DNA from: Nymphaea colorata
Taxonomy: Eukaryota > Streptophyta > Magnoliopsida > Nymphaeales > Nymphaeaceae
NCBI RefSeq assembly: GCF_008831285.2
Contig: NW_022204507.1
Span: 1,178,001-1,242,000 of the forward strand
DNA: 64,000 nt
Reading direction: 5' to 3'
Made by a program: the position numbers and the translations under genes. The notes beneath the pieces are model-generated. The model was not told where the DNA came from. It saw only the letters and a list, made by a program, of their open reading frames with translations, and did not search any database. Positions 27,367 to 41,576 of this stretch are shown piece by piece. Position 1 is the first letter of the stretch; each line of letters begins with the position of its first letter.

Positions 27367-27510
27367 ACCTGTGTGTGTGTATATTGAAATCGGGCAGCTA
27401 TTTTTGTGCTTGAATGGTTATTTTGTATCATTAAAAACTGCTGTAAAAGTTGTATTCCATTATTTGAAACCATGGTCAACAACTGATCATTGCAAATGCA
27501 TATTTTGATG
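27315..27510. repeat. Short copy of block R3 with (TA)n tract
   Basis: A TA-rich tract is followed by GTGTGTGTGTATATTGAAAT and then GGTTATTTTGTATCATTAAAA. It is paralogous to 31717-31860, 50020-50165 and 58180-58275. Each of the first three has the same (TA)n-(TG)n lead-in. Confidence 0.8.
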
Positions 27511-27799
27511 GATTCGAGGTGAAAATCACCTAGAAGACGTCGCTAGGTTGTTGCATTTGAGAACTCATGGAAAACCCGTGCTGGGGACATCCAGCTATAG
27601 CTTGATAGGGAAGAGCAGCGACCTTTTAGGGTTGACAGATTGGAGTTTAAGAAAGCTGTGGCATATAGAGAAAAGTCGTCATTAATTGTTTTAGAGCTAC
27701 AAAATAAATGGAGACATGCAAAACATGATGTAACTTCACAAGAAATGGACCAAGTATTGAGGTCTTTTCATGTATGACTATCATAGCTAGTGCTATCTG

Positions 27800-28225
27800 G
27801 ATAATTAAATCATGAAATATCGGGCCGATAACGAACTGGTCCAATTCAAATAGGTTGATTCAAACCAATTTTCACATGTAAAATGAAAAAAGAAAATGTA
27901 AAATAGATGACAAGAAAACACGAAAGTACAAATTAAGAACAAGAAAGAAACGACAATACAATACATTATTTGTCTTTCTCCTGGCCTTCCTTGTCTTCAA
28001 TTTAGTTAGCCCGAGAGAATTTTATTGTTGTTGGTGGTGGCCTTGTTTGTCTTCGATTTAGTTTATGTAGTAGAGCCCATGTATCTCTTTCGTATCCATA
28101 ACCAAATCCTCCTTTGGAGTTTCTGGGGAAAATAATGTGACAATCAAGATATTTTCGTTAGTTTGCTAACCGATGGCTATTAAGAAATTTCTGTAACATA
28201 GAGCTGTGCTAGATTTGTCAACAAG
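27800..28225 (-). repeat. Remnant of the reversed copia region without the forward insertion
   Basis: AAATATCGGGCCGATAAC... matches 59030-59170 and 20822-20850, and AATTTCTGTAACATAGAGC matches 21510-21544 and 59980-60012. At GCTAGATTTGT the match to B stops exactly where the B LTR begins, so this copy lacks the LTR insertion. Confidence 0.75.
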
Positions 28226-28339
28226 AGGAAAATGTCTAATTCCTTTAAACGGAAGTTGTATCTCTCTTATTCTCTGCTGCTTCTACTTTCTTTTGTTTCG
28301 TCCTTTTTTTTTAAGTTGTACTGTGGCATTCAGTACTAT

Positions 28340-28363
28340 TTGGATGTTTTTAGTTTCATTTAA

Positions 28364-28403
<40 letters not shown>

Positions 28404-28936
28404 TGTGTGCATGTGCATATATACATTATATAAATAACATACCACTTACGTAAGGGACAGAAGCCGGGCCTATTAAAATTCCTTTTCTTTATAATTTAGC
28501 ACTATCTTAAAATATATTTAATGATAAACATACTTTAAGTTAGTTATTTTTTATTTTATTAATATACCATAATAATTAAAAAAGGAATGGCACTTGCAAC
28601 ATCAAAATTTTAATAGTAGAAAAAATACTTTTTTTTTATAAAAGTAATTTGAACTTAAACATTGTTTAGATTAAATTAGTGTTCATAATGAAGGCATTAG
28701 GAGATTCATATTTTGTTCAGAACACTTTTTAACACAAATATAAGAGGTCTGTTGTTTTTGTTTGGGATCGAAGTAGTGTGTGTGTGTGTGTATATATTGA
28801 ATGGTGAACTGACTTTTTAGAGTTATTCAGCCATCAAGTCATGGTTATCCGATCTAACTTGATAGATAGGAGAAAAATAAAGAGAAAAACGTGATATGTA
28901 TTTTCATTATCTATTATTAGTTATATACACACACAC

Positions 28937-28978
<42 letters not shown>

Positions 28979-29895
28979 TGGCAGTGCAATCTCTTTTATA
29001 ACAAAAGATATTGAGAAAAGTCTTATCAATGTAAATTATTTGTTTTTATCCAACAGGGTGGTTCCCCTCTTTTTTGACTTCTCCACCACTAAAAGTGATG
29101 TGTGGTGGAAGAAAGAAATAAAGTGACAGCTCCACGCATTTTGAGTTCATATGCACATCTAGAGAGAGGGAGAGAAAGAGAAGGGGGCCGAGAGAGCAAA
29201 CAGAAAGATGGAATTCCTTCCGGCATTAGCTAGTGACGACAGGCAACCATGAATATTCCTGAGGACCGTGGTATAGGTACTGTGAATAGCTTTAAAATAG
29301 GGACGGGAAGCTGGTCGATCAAGGCAGGGTGTCTTTCAGATGTGGTTCCATTAGCATATGTGTTTTCTACATGCTTTTGTGGTGATGCTGCTTTGTGTTG
29401 AAGTCGGTGATATATGTGAGAGACTTCCTTCATAAAAAAGGACAAAAAGTTGCCGAAACTTGTTCTTCTGCTTGAAGAGGCATATTTAGCACATGTTGAA
29501 TCATATAAATTAGACTATCAATCTGCTACTGATGTAACAGATTTGGATTTTTCTTGTTTCCATGGTATTCATAATTCCTGTGTTCGATGGCCACCGTATT
29601 GCCATGGGAAGCACAATCTACCAACTCCACATAAGTATTTTGATTTGAGCATTTCTATTCCACCTCTAAGTCTGCGTCTTTCCCACCTCTAAGTCTGTGT
29701 CTTTCCCACCAAGACAGGAACTTTAATATCAACGATGGCATATCATGTAAATTAATGGTTTCTCTTCAACAGGGCCGTTGCTCTCTTTTTTTACTTGTCT
29801 ACGACTGAAGGTGAAAGTGTGTTGGAAGAAAGAAACAAAGTAACAGCTCCATGCCCTTTGACTTCTCTTGCATGAAGAGAGAGAGAGAGCAAAAG
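28340..29895. repeat. Duplicated block R2, copy 1
   Basis: Paralogous to 46770-48130: the same TTTCATTTAATACA flank before (TC)n, CATACCACTTA, GGGACAGAAGCC, ACACAAATATAAGAGGTCTG and GGACCGTGGT. It includes an 80-codon frame at 29450-29692 without recognisable motif, broken in the other copy, so I do not call it a gene. Within the block, 29056-29180 and 29770-29890 are copies of each other. Confidence 0.85.
28371..28400. repeat. (TC)15 microsatellite
   Basis: Uninterrupted TC run followed by GTGTGTGTG. It is the paralogue of the longer run at 46793-46839. Confidence 0.9.
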
Positions 29896-30657
29896 ATGGG
29901 AAGTACATGTTTTGTTCTTATTTTAAATAGTAGTCTGTGCTGACGAGTGGAAAAGAGAGATGAGTCCGACAAATCCTAAGATCTGTTTTAGCAAAAGAAC
30001 TCAAGTATGCAACTTTAGTTTGAAAGCGGAGAGCGCTTCAGGACGTAGTGGATCCTTCAGGTTCCTTTTTCAACAGTACCAAGGAGTAACCAGTCATTAC
30101 ATAATCAAGATGGTTGAAGTTTTCTTGGGAATAAGATGAATGGTGAAGAAGTTCAACAACACTGTGATTGTTCTAATTCTCAAGATAGAAGGAGCTACAA
30201 GTGTAAACCAGTAGCAACCTATTTCCCCATGTAACTTCTTATATAAGGTCATTTCAAACGTGCTGGCTCTTAGAGAGGCTTTAGGCAACACAATCCCAAT
30301 TGTAAAATAAATTTTTCGTTGACCTATTATAGCACCTTTTTGGATAGAGAGAAAGTAGGATAAAAGGAAAAGAATGGAAAGGGAAAGAAAGGATTTGGGA
30401 AGAAAATGAGAGGAAAGAAAATAGAATGAAACAAATTGTTATAAAAGCTTGTTTGAATAGAAAGAAGAAGAATTGTTCAAATTATGTTTGTTTAGACTAC
30501 ATAAAGGAAAAGAAATAAATAACTTAAGTTGATTTACAATAATACCCCAAGGACTCTAGAACTTATTATGCAAGTAAAATATTTTTGATTCAGTTATACG
30601 GCTGGATTCCAAGGGTCGCATGTCAATCTTTAAAAACCTATTTTATATGTGGTATAA

Positions 30658-30695
<38 letters not shown>

Positions 30696-31174
30696 TGTTT
30701 TACTTATATAAATTTTAAATAATTTATCCCCTTAAAATCAACAATGAAAGATAAACTTTAGCAATAGAGGACTTACGAATGTAAAAGGCCAAGCACACCA
30801 AATACGTTTATGACCTCAGGGTTTATCTATGCAACCATTAACATGTGTGAAGGCCTTCATCCAAGAAATCCATTTATTTCTTGCTTCATATTAATAGGGA
30901 TCCTTAGATAACTTGATAAGATATAATAATGGTCTCCATAAATTTTTTCTTGCCATTCATACTTGCATCTCATCAATCATTTCCAATTTTGATCGCACAT
31001 TTTAAATGTCATGCTATCGTTTAACAAGTGATGTCCAGTTCTTCATGCGAATGGAACTAATATATAGCTAGACGATAAAATCTTGAAGGGTCTGGTAGTT
31101 ATTACCCATCATTTTCTTTCTTAACAAGACCAGAAAAAATATGTTATCAATTAAACATTTTCATGATTTGGGTC
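29896..31174. other. Non-coding spacer
   Basis: No gene recognised. It contains a purine-rich stretch at 30340-30490 and a (TA)n tract at about 30661-30692. Confidence 0.5.
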
Positions 31175-31628
31175 AAATGACTTATAAATCCAGTGTTTCT
31201 TTGGCCAATGTTTGCCATGAGCCAGACCCAACTAGCATTCAATCGACCATATTTTTTGTGTTAAGACTGAACCAATTCAAAAAATAAGTACACTCTATAC
31301 AGATCTTCCCTTGTGCCGGGTGAGCAAGAGGGGTATTTCATCCTACCGCTCAACAAGAGGGGTATTTCATCCCTACAGCCAATTCTGTGTCAAGTGTCCC
31401 ACAATTGCAGGTTCCTTGAAATTCAACAGAATCAGCCTCTATGATGGTAAATCCTAAATAAAATGTTCTTGTTTCATTGTCAGAAAATAAATAATGAATC
31501 ATGACTAGTTTACACATATAATTGAGCAAGGTCATCTGTAGACTTAGATAATGTTTGTTATTTGTTGGTTTAGGCATCTTCCCAGATAGAAAACATACTA
31601 GAAGCATCAAAGAAAGCAATGCTAGTGC

Positions 31629-31718
<90 letters not shown>

Positions 31719-33300
31719 CTGTGTGTGTGTGTGTGTTGAAATTAGGCAGCTATTTCTGTGCTCGGATGGTTATTTTGTATTGTTAAAAACTGCCATAAAA
31801 GTTGGATTTCATAATTGAAAACCATGGTCAATCAATTGATCATTGCAAATGCATCTTTCGCGATGTTTTTTATCGACACCAAACAAACAAATAACCATCC
31901 AGCCGTGGAGGTTCATCTTTGAATCACTTGAATATTCAGAAATGATCACGCCAACCCATTGTTAATCACCCATTTTAAATAACCTTAAACATGTTTAAAG
32001 TATGATGACATTCCTTTATTTTCCAGTCAACCTTGTACAATAGATGGATCATATAAATATCCCATCAAAGGATGTAGGATGGCCCAGCAAAGCAAAATTA
32101 CTATGATCTTTCTAAAAATTGATTCCTCATGACATGAATAATTTCAGGCTAGCCCGCCAACTTGTGATCTCAACCCCTTCTTTAGTGGTAGAGCCAAGAC
32201 TTTTTGGCTGAAGGGCACGTGAGTCACTGACCTGGGTCTGATGTGGGGACTATGATGTGATAGCAACTAGGTCCAGCATCATCGCAGCAATACTGATGTG
32301 GGGCAATGGTGCACAGAAACCCACACTTCGCTTCAATACTTCCCTTCTTACAGCATGTTCACCGCATATTGTGGTTACCTAAGGAATATGTTAAGATGTC
32401 TCTCTTATTGATCAAATGGTGATTGGAATTCTTCAATACAAGAATATTCAAACGCTATTACTTAAAATTGCTTGGATTGTGGAGAAGGGTGCAGAAAACA
32501 CAAAAAGTTGCATGCAATCCCCAGTAAATGACGCAAGAACTTGTTACATCACTAGCTAATGTCACCAGCCACCGTTTGTCCCCAGGCAAAATGTTCCAAT
32601 CTTGGTGTCCATAAATTATGACATAGAAAGTGGATTAATTACTGTCATTTGTATATTTAATTACCTATTTGATATCTCATGAATAGAACGAGGTTCTCCC
32701 TCGACAGTTTCAGAACGCAAAAACCTATTTGATTTCACAAGCAGTGGCTGCCGGAAGTTCATGCAGCGCAATTACATTATTATACAAGAATTTTTGTTAG
32801 GTACTAGAAAACTATATATTTTAAACTTAGAACATGGTAAGTCCTCAACTTGATTGCAAGATAAGCTAAGCAAGGTTATAATCAATCACCAAAATATGGA
32901 GTACATCACTAACTTGTGGAGTTTGGTGCATGTTGGATGGGGAGTCTATGCTTCATGCCTTCAAACTAAGCAGAGTCGAAAAATCACCAAAATGGTTTTC
33001 AGCTAGAGATCAAGCTGAAGAAAAATAGAACCCTAAACGGGTAGTGGTAAAGCCAAATTTCTGACTGTGGGGTACTATTAGTTTAACTTTCAACTTTAAG
33101 GTATATAAAAAAAAAAATTAAAAAAAAAGAAGTATCAATGACTGGTACGGGAAATTGCTTACAAAATTTGCAATGCAGCTCCACTACTATTAAGGAGTCA
33201 TTTGGCAGCAGGGACACTCATACAGTTTTCATAATAAGAACAACCCCTAAATAGGTAGACAAAATGGGGGATGCTTAGCAGAAGTCTAACCGAGCGTGAG
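31175..33300. repeat. Duplicated block R3/R4, copy 1
   Basis: Paralogous to 49505-51115 in the same order: CATGAGCCAGACCC, AGAGGGGTATTTCAT, the long (TA)n tract, GGTTATTTTGTATTG, ACATGTTTAAAGTATGATGA, and the ending GGGGGATGCTTAGCA. The second half also matches 45560-46220, and the first part matches 57945-58300. Non-coding. Confidence 0.87.
31631..31716. repeat. (AT)43 microsatellite
   Basis: 86 bp of perfect AT dinucleotide followed by GACTGTGTGTGTG. The tyrosine/isoleucine open frame across it is an artefact of the repeat. Confidence 0.95.
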
Positions 33301-33414
33301 TGACTATACACAATTTCCCTGGATCTCTTTCCTCCAATGAAAAAGATTGAAAACCAGAAGGTGACAAAACAGGACACATAATAACTACGTACCATGAAGA
33401 AGAGAAAACAGATC

Positions 33415-34725
33415 TATTTAGATGGGTGCTTTATGTTACTTCGTGCCTAAGAAGGTGCAGTCCTTCAAGTTTTCACTTTTAACCTATACAAATGAGACCT
33501 TAGGCATGCAATATATTGGATCATATAGATATGTAGCCCTCCACATACGTCATCAAAAGTATATCAGATGCCCACCTAAGCAAGAAATTAAGTCCAAGAT
33601 GTCTGAGAAAACTTGTTCCTATAGATGGATAAGCAAATGCTAGTCCATCAATTCGTGATCCATTTCCAGATTTTTTAAAGTGATACCTCATCCACAGCAT
33701 CGCATCAATTGAGGAATCAACAAGCGATATCCCACGACAATGATGGTGGCCAAAGTGCAGTTTCTCCTCTCCACCGCCTGCAGACCCAAAGCCCCGATAT
33801 GAGATTGAGTTGCGTGTACATCCGAACACACAAGTATGCAGTGGAAAAAAGATGGGGTTTTTGATATGTTCAATTTTTTTAATAAAGGAATGTTTATTTT
33901 AGACTTTTTTGACTTTTTCATAACCTTTTTTCTACTCTTTTAAAAGTTTCTTTTTTATTATATTCAGAGAACAAAGATGGGGTTGGGCTTCTTTTAAATT
34001 TTTTTAATAAAATGATGTTTATTTTAGACTTTTGAACTCTTTCATAATATCTTTCATATATATATATATATATCCTCTTCTTTGAAGATATGTCTTTTCT
34101 ATAATACCTTTTCTTGGACCGGATACTCTCCTTTCATTATGGCTGTTACATTAATACAAATATGTATGTGTTGTCCCATGTCCACCTGAACTCCAAACCT
34201 GGTAATATACGTGTCATTACTAACGCAAAAAATTTATGTGCGCTGGTTATGATGAAAATAGTCAAAATTCACACCGAAAAAAAAATTGGGAAGACAAAAG
34301 TGGAAGTCAAAAAAAAAAAAAACTAAAAAGTACATACCTTTTGAAAATTATTAAAATGTCCCCTTACTCTTGGGGTATGTACGTTGGGTACCCTTAACCG
34401 GGCACTCAACTCAATCTACCCAAACTCAGCTGAAAGCTTTCCACTCACTGCCTCTTCATGAGCAACTGTCACCACCCTTTCTCTCTCTCTCTCCCTCTCT
34501 CTCTCTCGCTTTCTGATTTCGCCTGATTTGTTTTTTTATTTTAAAACAGCTCTTAAGGATGGTGAAAAGATTAACGGACAATGTGGGCTATTAGAGAGAG
34601 AGACATGCATGGAATATTCTTGTGTCAGATTTCCATTGCATCCATGGGTCACATTTTTCTTTCTTTGACAAGTAGCCTAAACCATTGCATCTGGCGTTGT
34701 TAGCCGACGTGAGGTCTGTGTGCCT
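33415..34725. repeat. Duplicated block R1, copy 2
   Basis: Matches 26255-27255 with additional small insertions. See that entry for shared strings. Non-coding. Confidence 0.85.
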
Positions 34726-36635
34726 ATTGTGATACTTATCAATCCGCCTTAGTAGTACTTTAATTCTTCTTACTCTCACATTCTGTTTTTCTCTTGTAAA
34801 CGTTGGTTGGAATCAGCCGATTTGAATTGTAGGGGCTTGGCTTGCGTTGATCCAAAGTGTTATACAAATTGGCTAATAGTTATTTATTTATTTATGTTTA
34901 CTTATAAGAAACTCTCTTCTTCATAAAACCACCAAGGTCGACATACTGTACATCGTTCAACTCGAATGTTGTTCTTGCCATGCTTTGCAGACAAGAGAAA
35001 TAACACACTAGAATGTGACAGCGGCCACAAGATGCAAACCTTGAATTCCTTGGATATGAACTGCCAAGCAGCCCAGTTGCCCAATGTGCCTTGAGGCAAT
35101 CAGCCAATCTTTATTCAAGTGATTCGGAATGAAGCATGATTTAGCCAGTTCATCGCCAATCACCCATTTTAAAAGACGCAGATGTGCTTACGGGTTTCTT
35201 TCAGTTTCCACTTGATTTTACATTTCATTCAGAGAAATTTCCACAATATTGACAAAGTAGTTCCCAGCTTGATCTCAATCTCAAACTGCGGGCCCACACG
35301 GACCATCTACAGTCCAGCATCTGCAGTTTGGCATTGTTGAGGAATCGATCAATGACATCATTGGAGTTGGTCAAAGAGGGCATCCACAGTTTAACCCAAC
35401 CTGGGGATGTCAAAGGGTTGGGTTAGGTCCGAGCAAGCTGTCTCTGACCTAAATGAATGTGGGTGAACAGGTTCTCGAATAGCATTAGGCTGGACCCAGG
35501 CTTGACAAAGCCGTGCTTGGGCTGACCCAAAGCCTTTATTGGCAGTCCAAGCCTGTTCTCTTTAGTTATTGGGCCAGGGCCTGACCATCAACTTCATGTT
35601 TATCTTGTACTCAACCCGATATCTATCAAAATTTGAAACTCTTCACTTTTCATTTTCTAATTTTCTGGAAACCATTGGGAATATGTCAAGAGTTTGTATG
35701 AGAGTGGACTGCTGGCATCATGCCAAAGAATGTGGAAAAAAAAAAGTATAAAGGTATGTATTTGGGCCAAGTCGAGCACCCAATGCCTGACCCAGGCCAG
35801 CTATCCCAGCGAGTTTTCTTTTATGGCCAGTAGGTCAAATGGTTCCAACTGTCCATCTGGTGCCTGGCCCAGTGCTTACCCTTAGAGTCAGTCATAGTGT
35901 TTTGGCAAAATATATACAGGACTTTTGCTACGAAGTTCCCACTGATCTTGTGTGTGTGAGAGGTTTGCCATCATTGAGAACTTGCTTGTCAGCTAATTAG
36001 TATTTTTGGGTGATGCATTTGAAAGAGGCCTAGCTTAAAACCGAACATGGAATCATTTGCACCCTTTAGATATGATAAAAGTGATTTTGTGCATGAGTTT
36101 ATGGTAATCTAATTAAAATATCATTAGACGCCATACAGTGGTGCTACTTAGTCTTCACCTTTAAAAATTAAAACTACTTAAGATATTACTAGTACTTTTA
36201 TATGGGAGAATTATTGCATGTTGAATGCCCAGTGTTGTTAGGTAATTAAAAAGTTAAAAATCTATGGTTGAAAGCACCACAAACTGTTGTTTAAATCATG
36301 ATAAACTATTATAAAAACACACTACCATAGACCATAAACCGTTGCTAATATCCCTACAGTGTCTATATTTTAGCAAATAATGTTTTATTTTGAGCTATAT
36401 GACAATATCTAGCATCCGTCAAATTTGAATCCACACACACACACATATTCAAATTTGTCATTTCTTAGATCTTGTCTTATTACTAAAAATAAAGATCGGT
36501 CGCTAAAGCATGCAGCTGTATTAGAAACAGTGTATCAAATAGTGCCTATTTATGGCACTTTTTTTAATGGTTTATGGGTTTATCAGTGACACATTTTAAA
36601 TCTATTAGTCATCCAACATCCAAAAGATTAAAATG

Positions 36636-36669
<34 letters not shown>

Positions 36670-37150
36670 ATATATATATTTGTTTACTTAATATATATTT
36701 ATCTGTATTTATAATTATATTTATCACTAGGAACCTTATTTTCCTAAGGCGTATGTTAACTTGTCAACCTTCTTCCTTCAACTCTTCATTGAGGTTCTTC
36801 GTTCTTGAAAACGGTAATATTCAAAAAAATATTGTTCTTACCACTTTTGTCTGTATTGCTAAAAATAACGTAGACCACAAAAGTGCATGGGAGCCCCAAC
36901 CCTATGATGTATACCTTGTCCCTTCAATGGGGGCCCGAAATGCTACACTTTCCTTGACGAGGAACCGTTTTGATGCAATCGGGCTGGGTTTCTCCTTCCA
37001 TTAATGATGAAAAATAATATAAAGAAAAAAAAAATCAATAGAAAAAACACAATTAAGAACTGGCCTCTAACAGGGTCAGCGCTTTTCAGGATTTGTCTGA
37101 CATGAATCAGTGACCTTCAGTATCATTAATGTTGGCTTTTCTTTTGTTTT
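34726..37150. other. Non-coding spacer with decayed repeats
   Basis: No gene recognised. 35390-35880 has repeated GGGCTGACCCAA / GGCCCAGTGC type strings typical of old plant repeats. (TA)n lies at 36638-36680. The 36633-37004 open frame begins in that microsatellite and has no recognisable motif. Confidence 0.5.
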
Positions 37151-40100
37151 TCTTTTTTTGACTTTGTCAACGACAAAGGAGTTTCCAAAGGAGATAGCCT
37201 CCAAAGAGTAGTGATCTTTAACCACGGAATACCTTCTCACTATTGAGACAACCAAAGAACCAGAGTCACTCTCTTAGTTCCTTGACACGAGGACTAAGAG
37301 CATGACAGTCTGTGATTAGAGTAACATGACATTCTGTGATTAGAGTAACATGACAGTCTTTAGGAATCCTCTCTACAAGAACAGAGTCCATAGTTCTGAT
37401 CATGTTTGAGAAGAGAAACCTTTGTACCATAGTAAACCAGCCACTTTATAAACATTTGCAACACATGTAGTGACCACTTTCAGCCCCCACTCATCTTTAC
37501 TCTCACAATGCCAAAAATGACTAAAAATTATGGCTTGCAGCTATATATTTATCGCCTGTTTTACATATTGTCCTCATTCTTGTTTATAGAATACCTCACA
37601 ACATGAGTGTCAAACTTCCCTCTTAGAAATCTTAGCTAGCTTAACCACCTCTTTATGCACCACGTGATTTTTGAAACACCATAGCTTCCAGATTGTGATA
37701 TTGAAGCAGGCAAGTCAACACCATCTGAATTCTTTACATGAGAACCTCTTCCTCCACCACCAGCTCCAGACAGAGAAAAAGTCTGATGTATGGAATTTAT
37801 CAACTCCAAACCATGAATAGATGTATTGCTAAATGTTCATAGCATTAGTATATGAGAAAAGAAAGTGAGATAGATCTTCACAAGCCCTCCACACAAATTA
37901 AACACAGAAACAATGGAAGACCTTACATTGGCATCAGCAGGTTGACGTTAATAACTACAAACAAACACAAACCAGCTCTAGGTTAAGTTTTGCGTTCCAC
38001 AATCTACTGTGCCTTGTAACTACCATTCCATTAATTTTACATGGTTCCAAACTTGGCTCCTGAGCTTTGCAGGTTTACGATTTTCTTTAAAACAAAGAAA
38101 ATCTGCACTTTGCATGAGCCTAAGTTGAAGGCAATCTCCAATGCATTGCACATGTCGCCATAGATTTAGCTTAATGTGGTGCTGTATTAGCATTTACTTA
38201 ACCGACTTTCGAAGGAAAGGTTCTGCTTCCCAAGCAGATCCAATGGAATCTGCTTGAGTAAAACATCCTCTGTAGAACTTATCAAGCTCTCCATTCATCA
38301 CATTTCAAGTAACAGATTTGGATCCCTCCCAAGAGAAGAAATATTGGGAACCATTTCCACATACCAAGTACTTTTCCTACTCAAATATTTCTTCATGCAT
38401 AATGAGTCCCATATGCCCTGGTGAAAAATTAATGTACATCTTGGAAACAACCAATTAGCTTCATTGACCCCTTTAAGTTTTCTAATGCTGACCCACCTTC
38501 CTATTTAGGAAAAGCCAAGACATTCCAGGAAATTAAAAGCCTCCCCCGCATCTGACTGGTCCTATAAAAAACTGCACATAATCTGTTCCATTTTCTTAAT
38601 GACACCAAGAGGCACTTGAACACCAACATCCCGTAAATACGAAGTGCTTTTAATACTGATTTGATCAAGTAGATCCTACTGCATAGGAAAGTAGCATGCT
38701 TTTTCATAAACTAAGTTTACTCTGTATTTTTAAAAGAATAAGAAATGGGACTTAACAACGTTAAGTTTTCTTTTATAAATACGCAGTGACCAACAGCAAG
38801 GTGATCCATAATCATTCTTGTTGAGTTGTCGCGGGTAAAAAATCTTTAAAAATGAGAAGTACATGCTGAAAGAATTGGATCCTCCTCATAAAACTCCCCA
38901 TCATCTGTCTTCATGTGCAAGAGTCTACTTTTTTTGGACCTTTCTTGAACATAGCATGAAAACATTTGCTGTTATTATCCCCTTTTTTGTAGCCATGATA
39001 CCCTTACTTTCTTTTTCTAGTACATTTCTTCATCTCAAAGAGCGTCCACAAGAAAACATCTAATATGATTTTCATAAGTGGACCAGTTATGAGAGTCAAT
39101 ATCTTGCCTCTTATAAATTTCAATAAGATCCTTTCGAAGTACATTAATTCTGGTGTCAACTTTCTTGGTTCTATACTTACTCCAATTACTTAGGCATGGT
39201 CGTACTCTATTCTGTTTTGCGAAAAGTTTAAGAACTGTGCATCCTCTACACTCCACTCTCCATGCTCTTGTAATAATGACCTTACAACTAGGTTGACACT
39301 CTCAATAAAGGAACTATTTAAATCTTCGTCTTCTCTTGCATGCGGTTTTAAAGATATTTAATTTACATGTAAAAGAGAAGTGCTGAGTGGTCTAAAGAAC
39401 TTCTTGGTTTACCAAAAGCTGCCCACAATTTTCAAGTTTCTCAAAAATCTAACTAAGTTGCTTTGAACCAGTGCTGTTGGGATGCAGAGATTGGTTCAAG
39501 TGAATGCTTTGTTTCTGTCCACAATCTCTCTTAGTCCAACATCTTGAATGAATCCATTGAATGCTAAACAAGCTTGTCTAGCAGGGGCAGGGCCATTTTT
39601 CAGACTCCTTATAAGCTGAATTAAAATCTTTCATTATAATACTAACATTTGTTTATTGGCAATTATGATATTTAACATAACCAATTGGTCTTTGCAAATT
39701 CTAAAGTGAGGGTGAAGATACACACCTATTGTATCAAAGTTGAGATTGAAAGCTTTATGAATAAACAAACAATCCATCCAAAATTTATTAAATTTGCAAC
39801 TAGTCAATCTAAAATCAGCCTGTCTCTAACTATACACAATTATGGCCCCATTAAGATTCATATCAATATTAGATTAAACAAAAACTCCTAGAAGTGATTG
39901 CAAAAGGATTTGAAGTTGTCTGCATTCAACATGATATCGAAACATCAAAATGATCCCAAGTTGATGAGATATCACCCAATTGCCAAAATCTTTCTACGTT
40001 GTTAGAGTAGCAAGGCCTCTAACATTCCAACGTAAACTTCATTTTATGGCAATTGGCAACTCCTCTTAGGCTGCTTTTCCTACAGGAGAGCATTCTCTTT

Positions 40101-41200
40101 GTTATGGAAATCCTCTGCTCCTTGGATATCCATGCCAGGTTCATGTTGCACCAACTTCCTTTCTTTCAGGCCAGAACTTTATATAGCCTTAAAAAATGTT
40201 GTCCCACAACCCTTCTTCTTAAAATTGTTAACTTCTTTGGAATGGAGATCTCTTTTTTGTTCAAACTAATATTCATAGGAGAGGAAGACCTTTTATCTTT
40301 TTGTTTTCAGTCCATTAGTACAGTCCTAGTGGAGTTCAAAAGCCAAATCCAGGAAAAAATTCCTCCTCAACTTCTGTGGCTTTCTTTTGGTCTCATGGCA
40401 GGACTCAGCAATAGTTTTACCATGGTTAACCTTCAATGAAGATGATTCCAACACCATTTCATATGAGATAATCCCTTGAGACTCGTGACCCATAGATCAT
40501 AGGCCTTCAATAGGAAGTACATCTTTTTCAAAAGGCACAAATTGATTTCATTTAATATTAGATAGCTGCATTGCTTAGAGCCTAGATTCCACCTTCTATT
40601 AGCAATAATGACTTGAGTCCTTCCAGTTGAGGGTTTAGTATTCATTTTTCCCTCCCTCATACGAGTGAGACGATCTCCTGTGGGATGTAATGAATCCCCA
40701 CATAAGGTATAGAAACAAATTTTTGTTTCATCTTCCACCATTTATTCAAAAACTTTATCACCATCAAGTATACAAATCAAACCCATAAGTGAAGCCATCA
40801 GCATCTACAAAAAAACTACCCAGAACCTTAATGACACCAGCTAACACCTTGCAGTTCCACATATAAAGAGGCAACTTCGGTAGACGAATCCCTAGAGGGG
40901 TTCTCGTGACAGCTTGAAGTCGAAGCGGCATTCCTGACTTCCACTTGCTAGAGACCAAAAACCTATCACGAACACGCCATTTTTTTGGTTGCATAACTTC
41001 CTCTAAATATTCCTTTGAGGAAGCCTTGATCAAAAATAGTCATTTTGAAAGGAGTGAAAATTGTTTTCACCTGATACAAATTGTCGAAAACTTCCACCCA
41101 ATCCAGACGAAAACTTGAGCTACTGCCTAATAGAATTGCAATAGCAGTCCATCTGAAAGGTCTAACCATTTGCTTCCCCTCAATTTCACACACTGCAAGA
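37150..41200 (-). mobile_element. Degenerate LINE (L1-type) retrotransposon
   Basis: On the minus strand, 5' to 3': an ORF1-like region (41193-40764: RLPKLPLYMWNCKVLAGVIK, resembling the DUF4283-type RNA-binding segment of plant LINE ORF1). Then the endonuclease start LRWNVRGLATLT at about 40040-40000, the helical linker SNWSKYRTKKVDTRINVLRK (39256-39035), and the reverse-transcriptase C-terminal motif YLIKSVLKALRIYGMLVFKC (38707-38501). A zf-RVT-like tail follows (about 38420-38000). Every part is broken by stops and shifts. A T-rich run near 37136-37160 could be the remains of the poly(A) tail. Ends are approximate. Confidence 0.7.
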
Positions 41201-41528
41201 TCTGGTAATCCAAATGCCTCCTCTCACTCATTTTCGTCCACAACACCAGCGCTCTTTACCACCGACACCCAAAATCATCGCACTGATAGAACTGACTGGA
41301 ATCCTTGATCAATAGGTGACTTTACACGAACATTTTCCTAACTCTAACCTAGGGTCCATGTTGTTCCCTTTCTCTGCTCCTTCACGTAATAACCACATCT
41401 TCTCCGTGACCAAGAACTGTTACATGTGGAACAATCCACACACTTCTCACTTTGACCATGTGCTTCTTTTCCCCACCATTTGTATTTAAATCCACACCCT
41501 TAGTCACAACCTACCTCATGATCTCCTT

Positions 41529-41536
41529 TATAAATA
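41529..41536 (+). promoter_or_regulatory. TATA box of aspartic protease pseudogene 1
   Basis: TATAAATA lies 41 bp before the former start codon, at the same spacing as in the second copy (52528-52535). Confidence 0.6.
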
Positions 41537-41576
41537 CAAGGAGTTTTTCTTTGTAGATCTATGATTAACAGTTGCC

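Noticed and set aside
29450-29692. 80-codon frame in block R2
   Set aside because: The paralogous region near 47640-47900 is broken by indels and no motif is recognisable.
31555-31818. Open frames of repeating Tyr-Ile codons (also at 49841-50276, 51430-51684, 47306-47594 and 36633 onward)
   Set aside because: They are translations of (TA)n microsatellites, which have no stops in some frames. Not genes.
40053-40439. 128-codon plus-strand frame
   Set aside because: It lies antisense to the LINE, whose minus strand shows recognisable ORF1 and endonuclease motifs. No motif in the plus frame.
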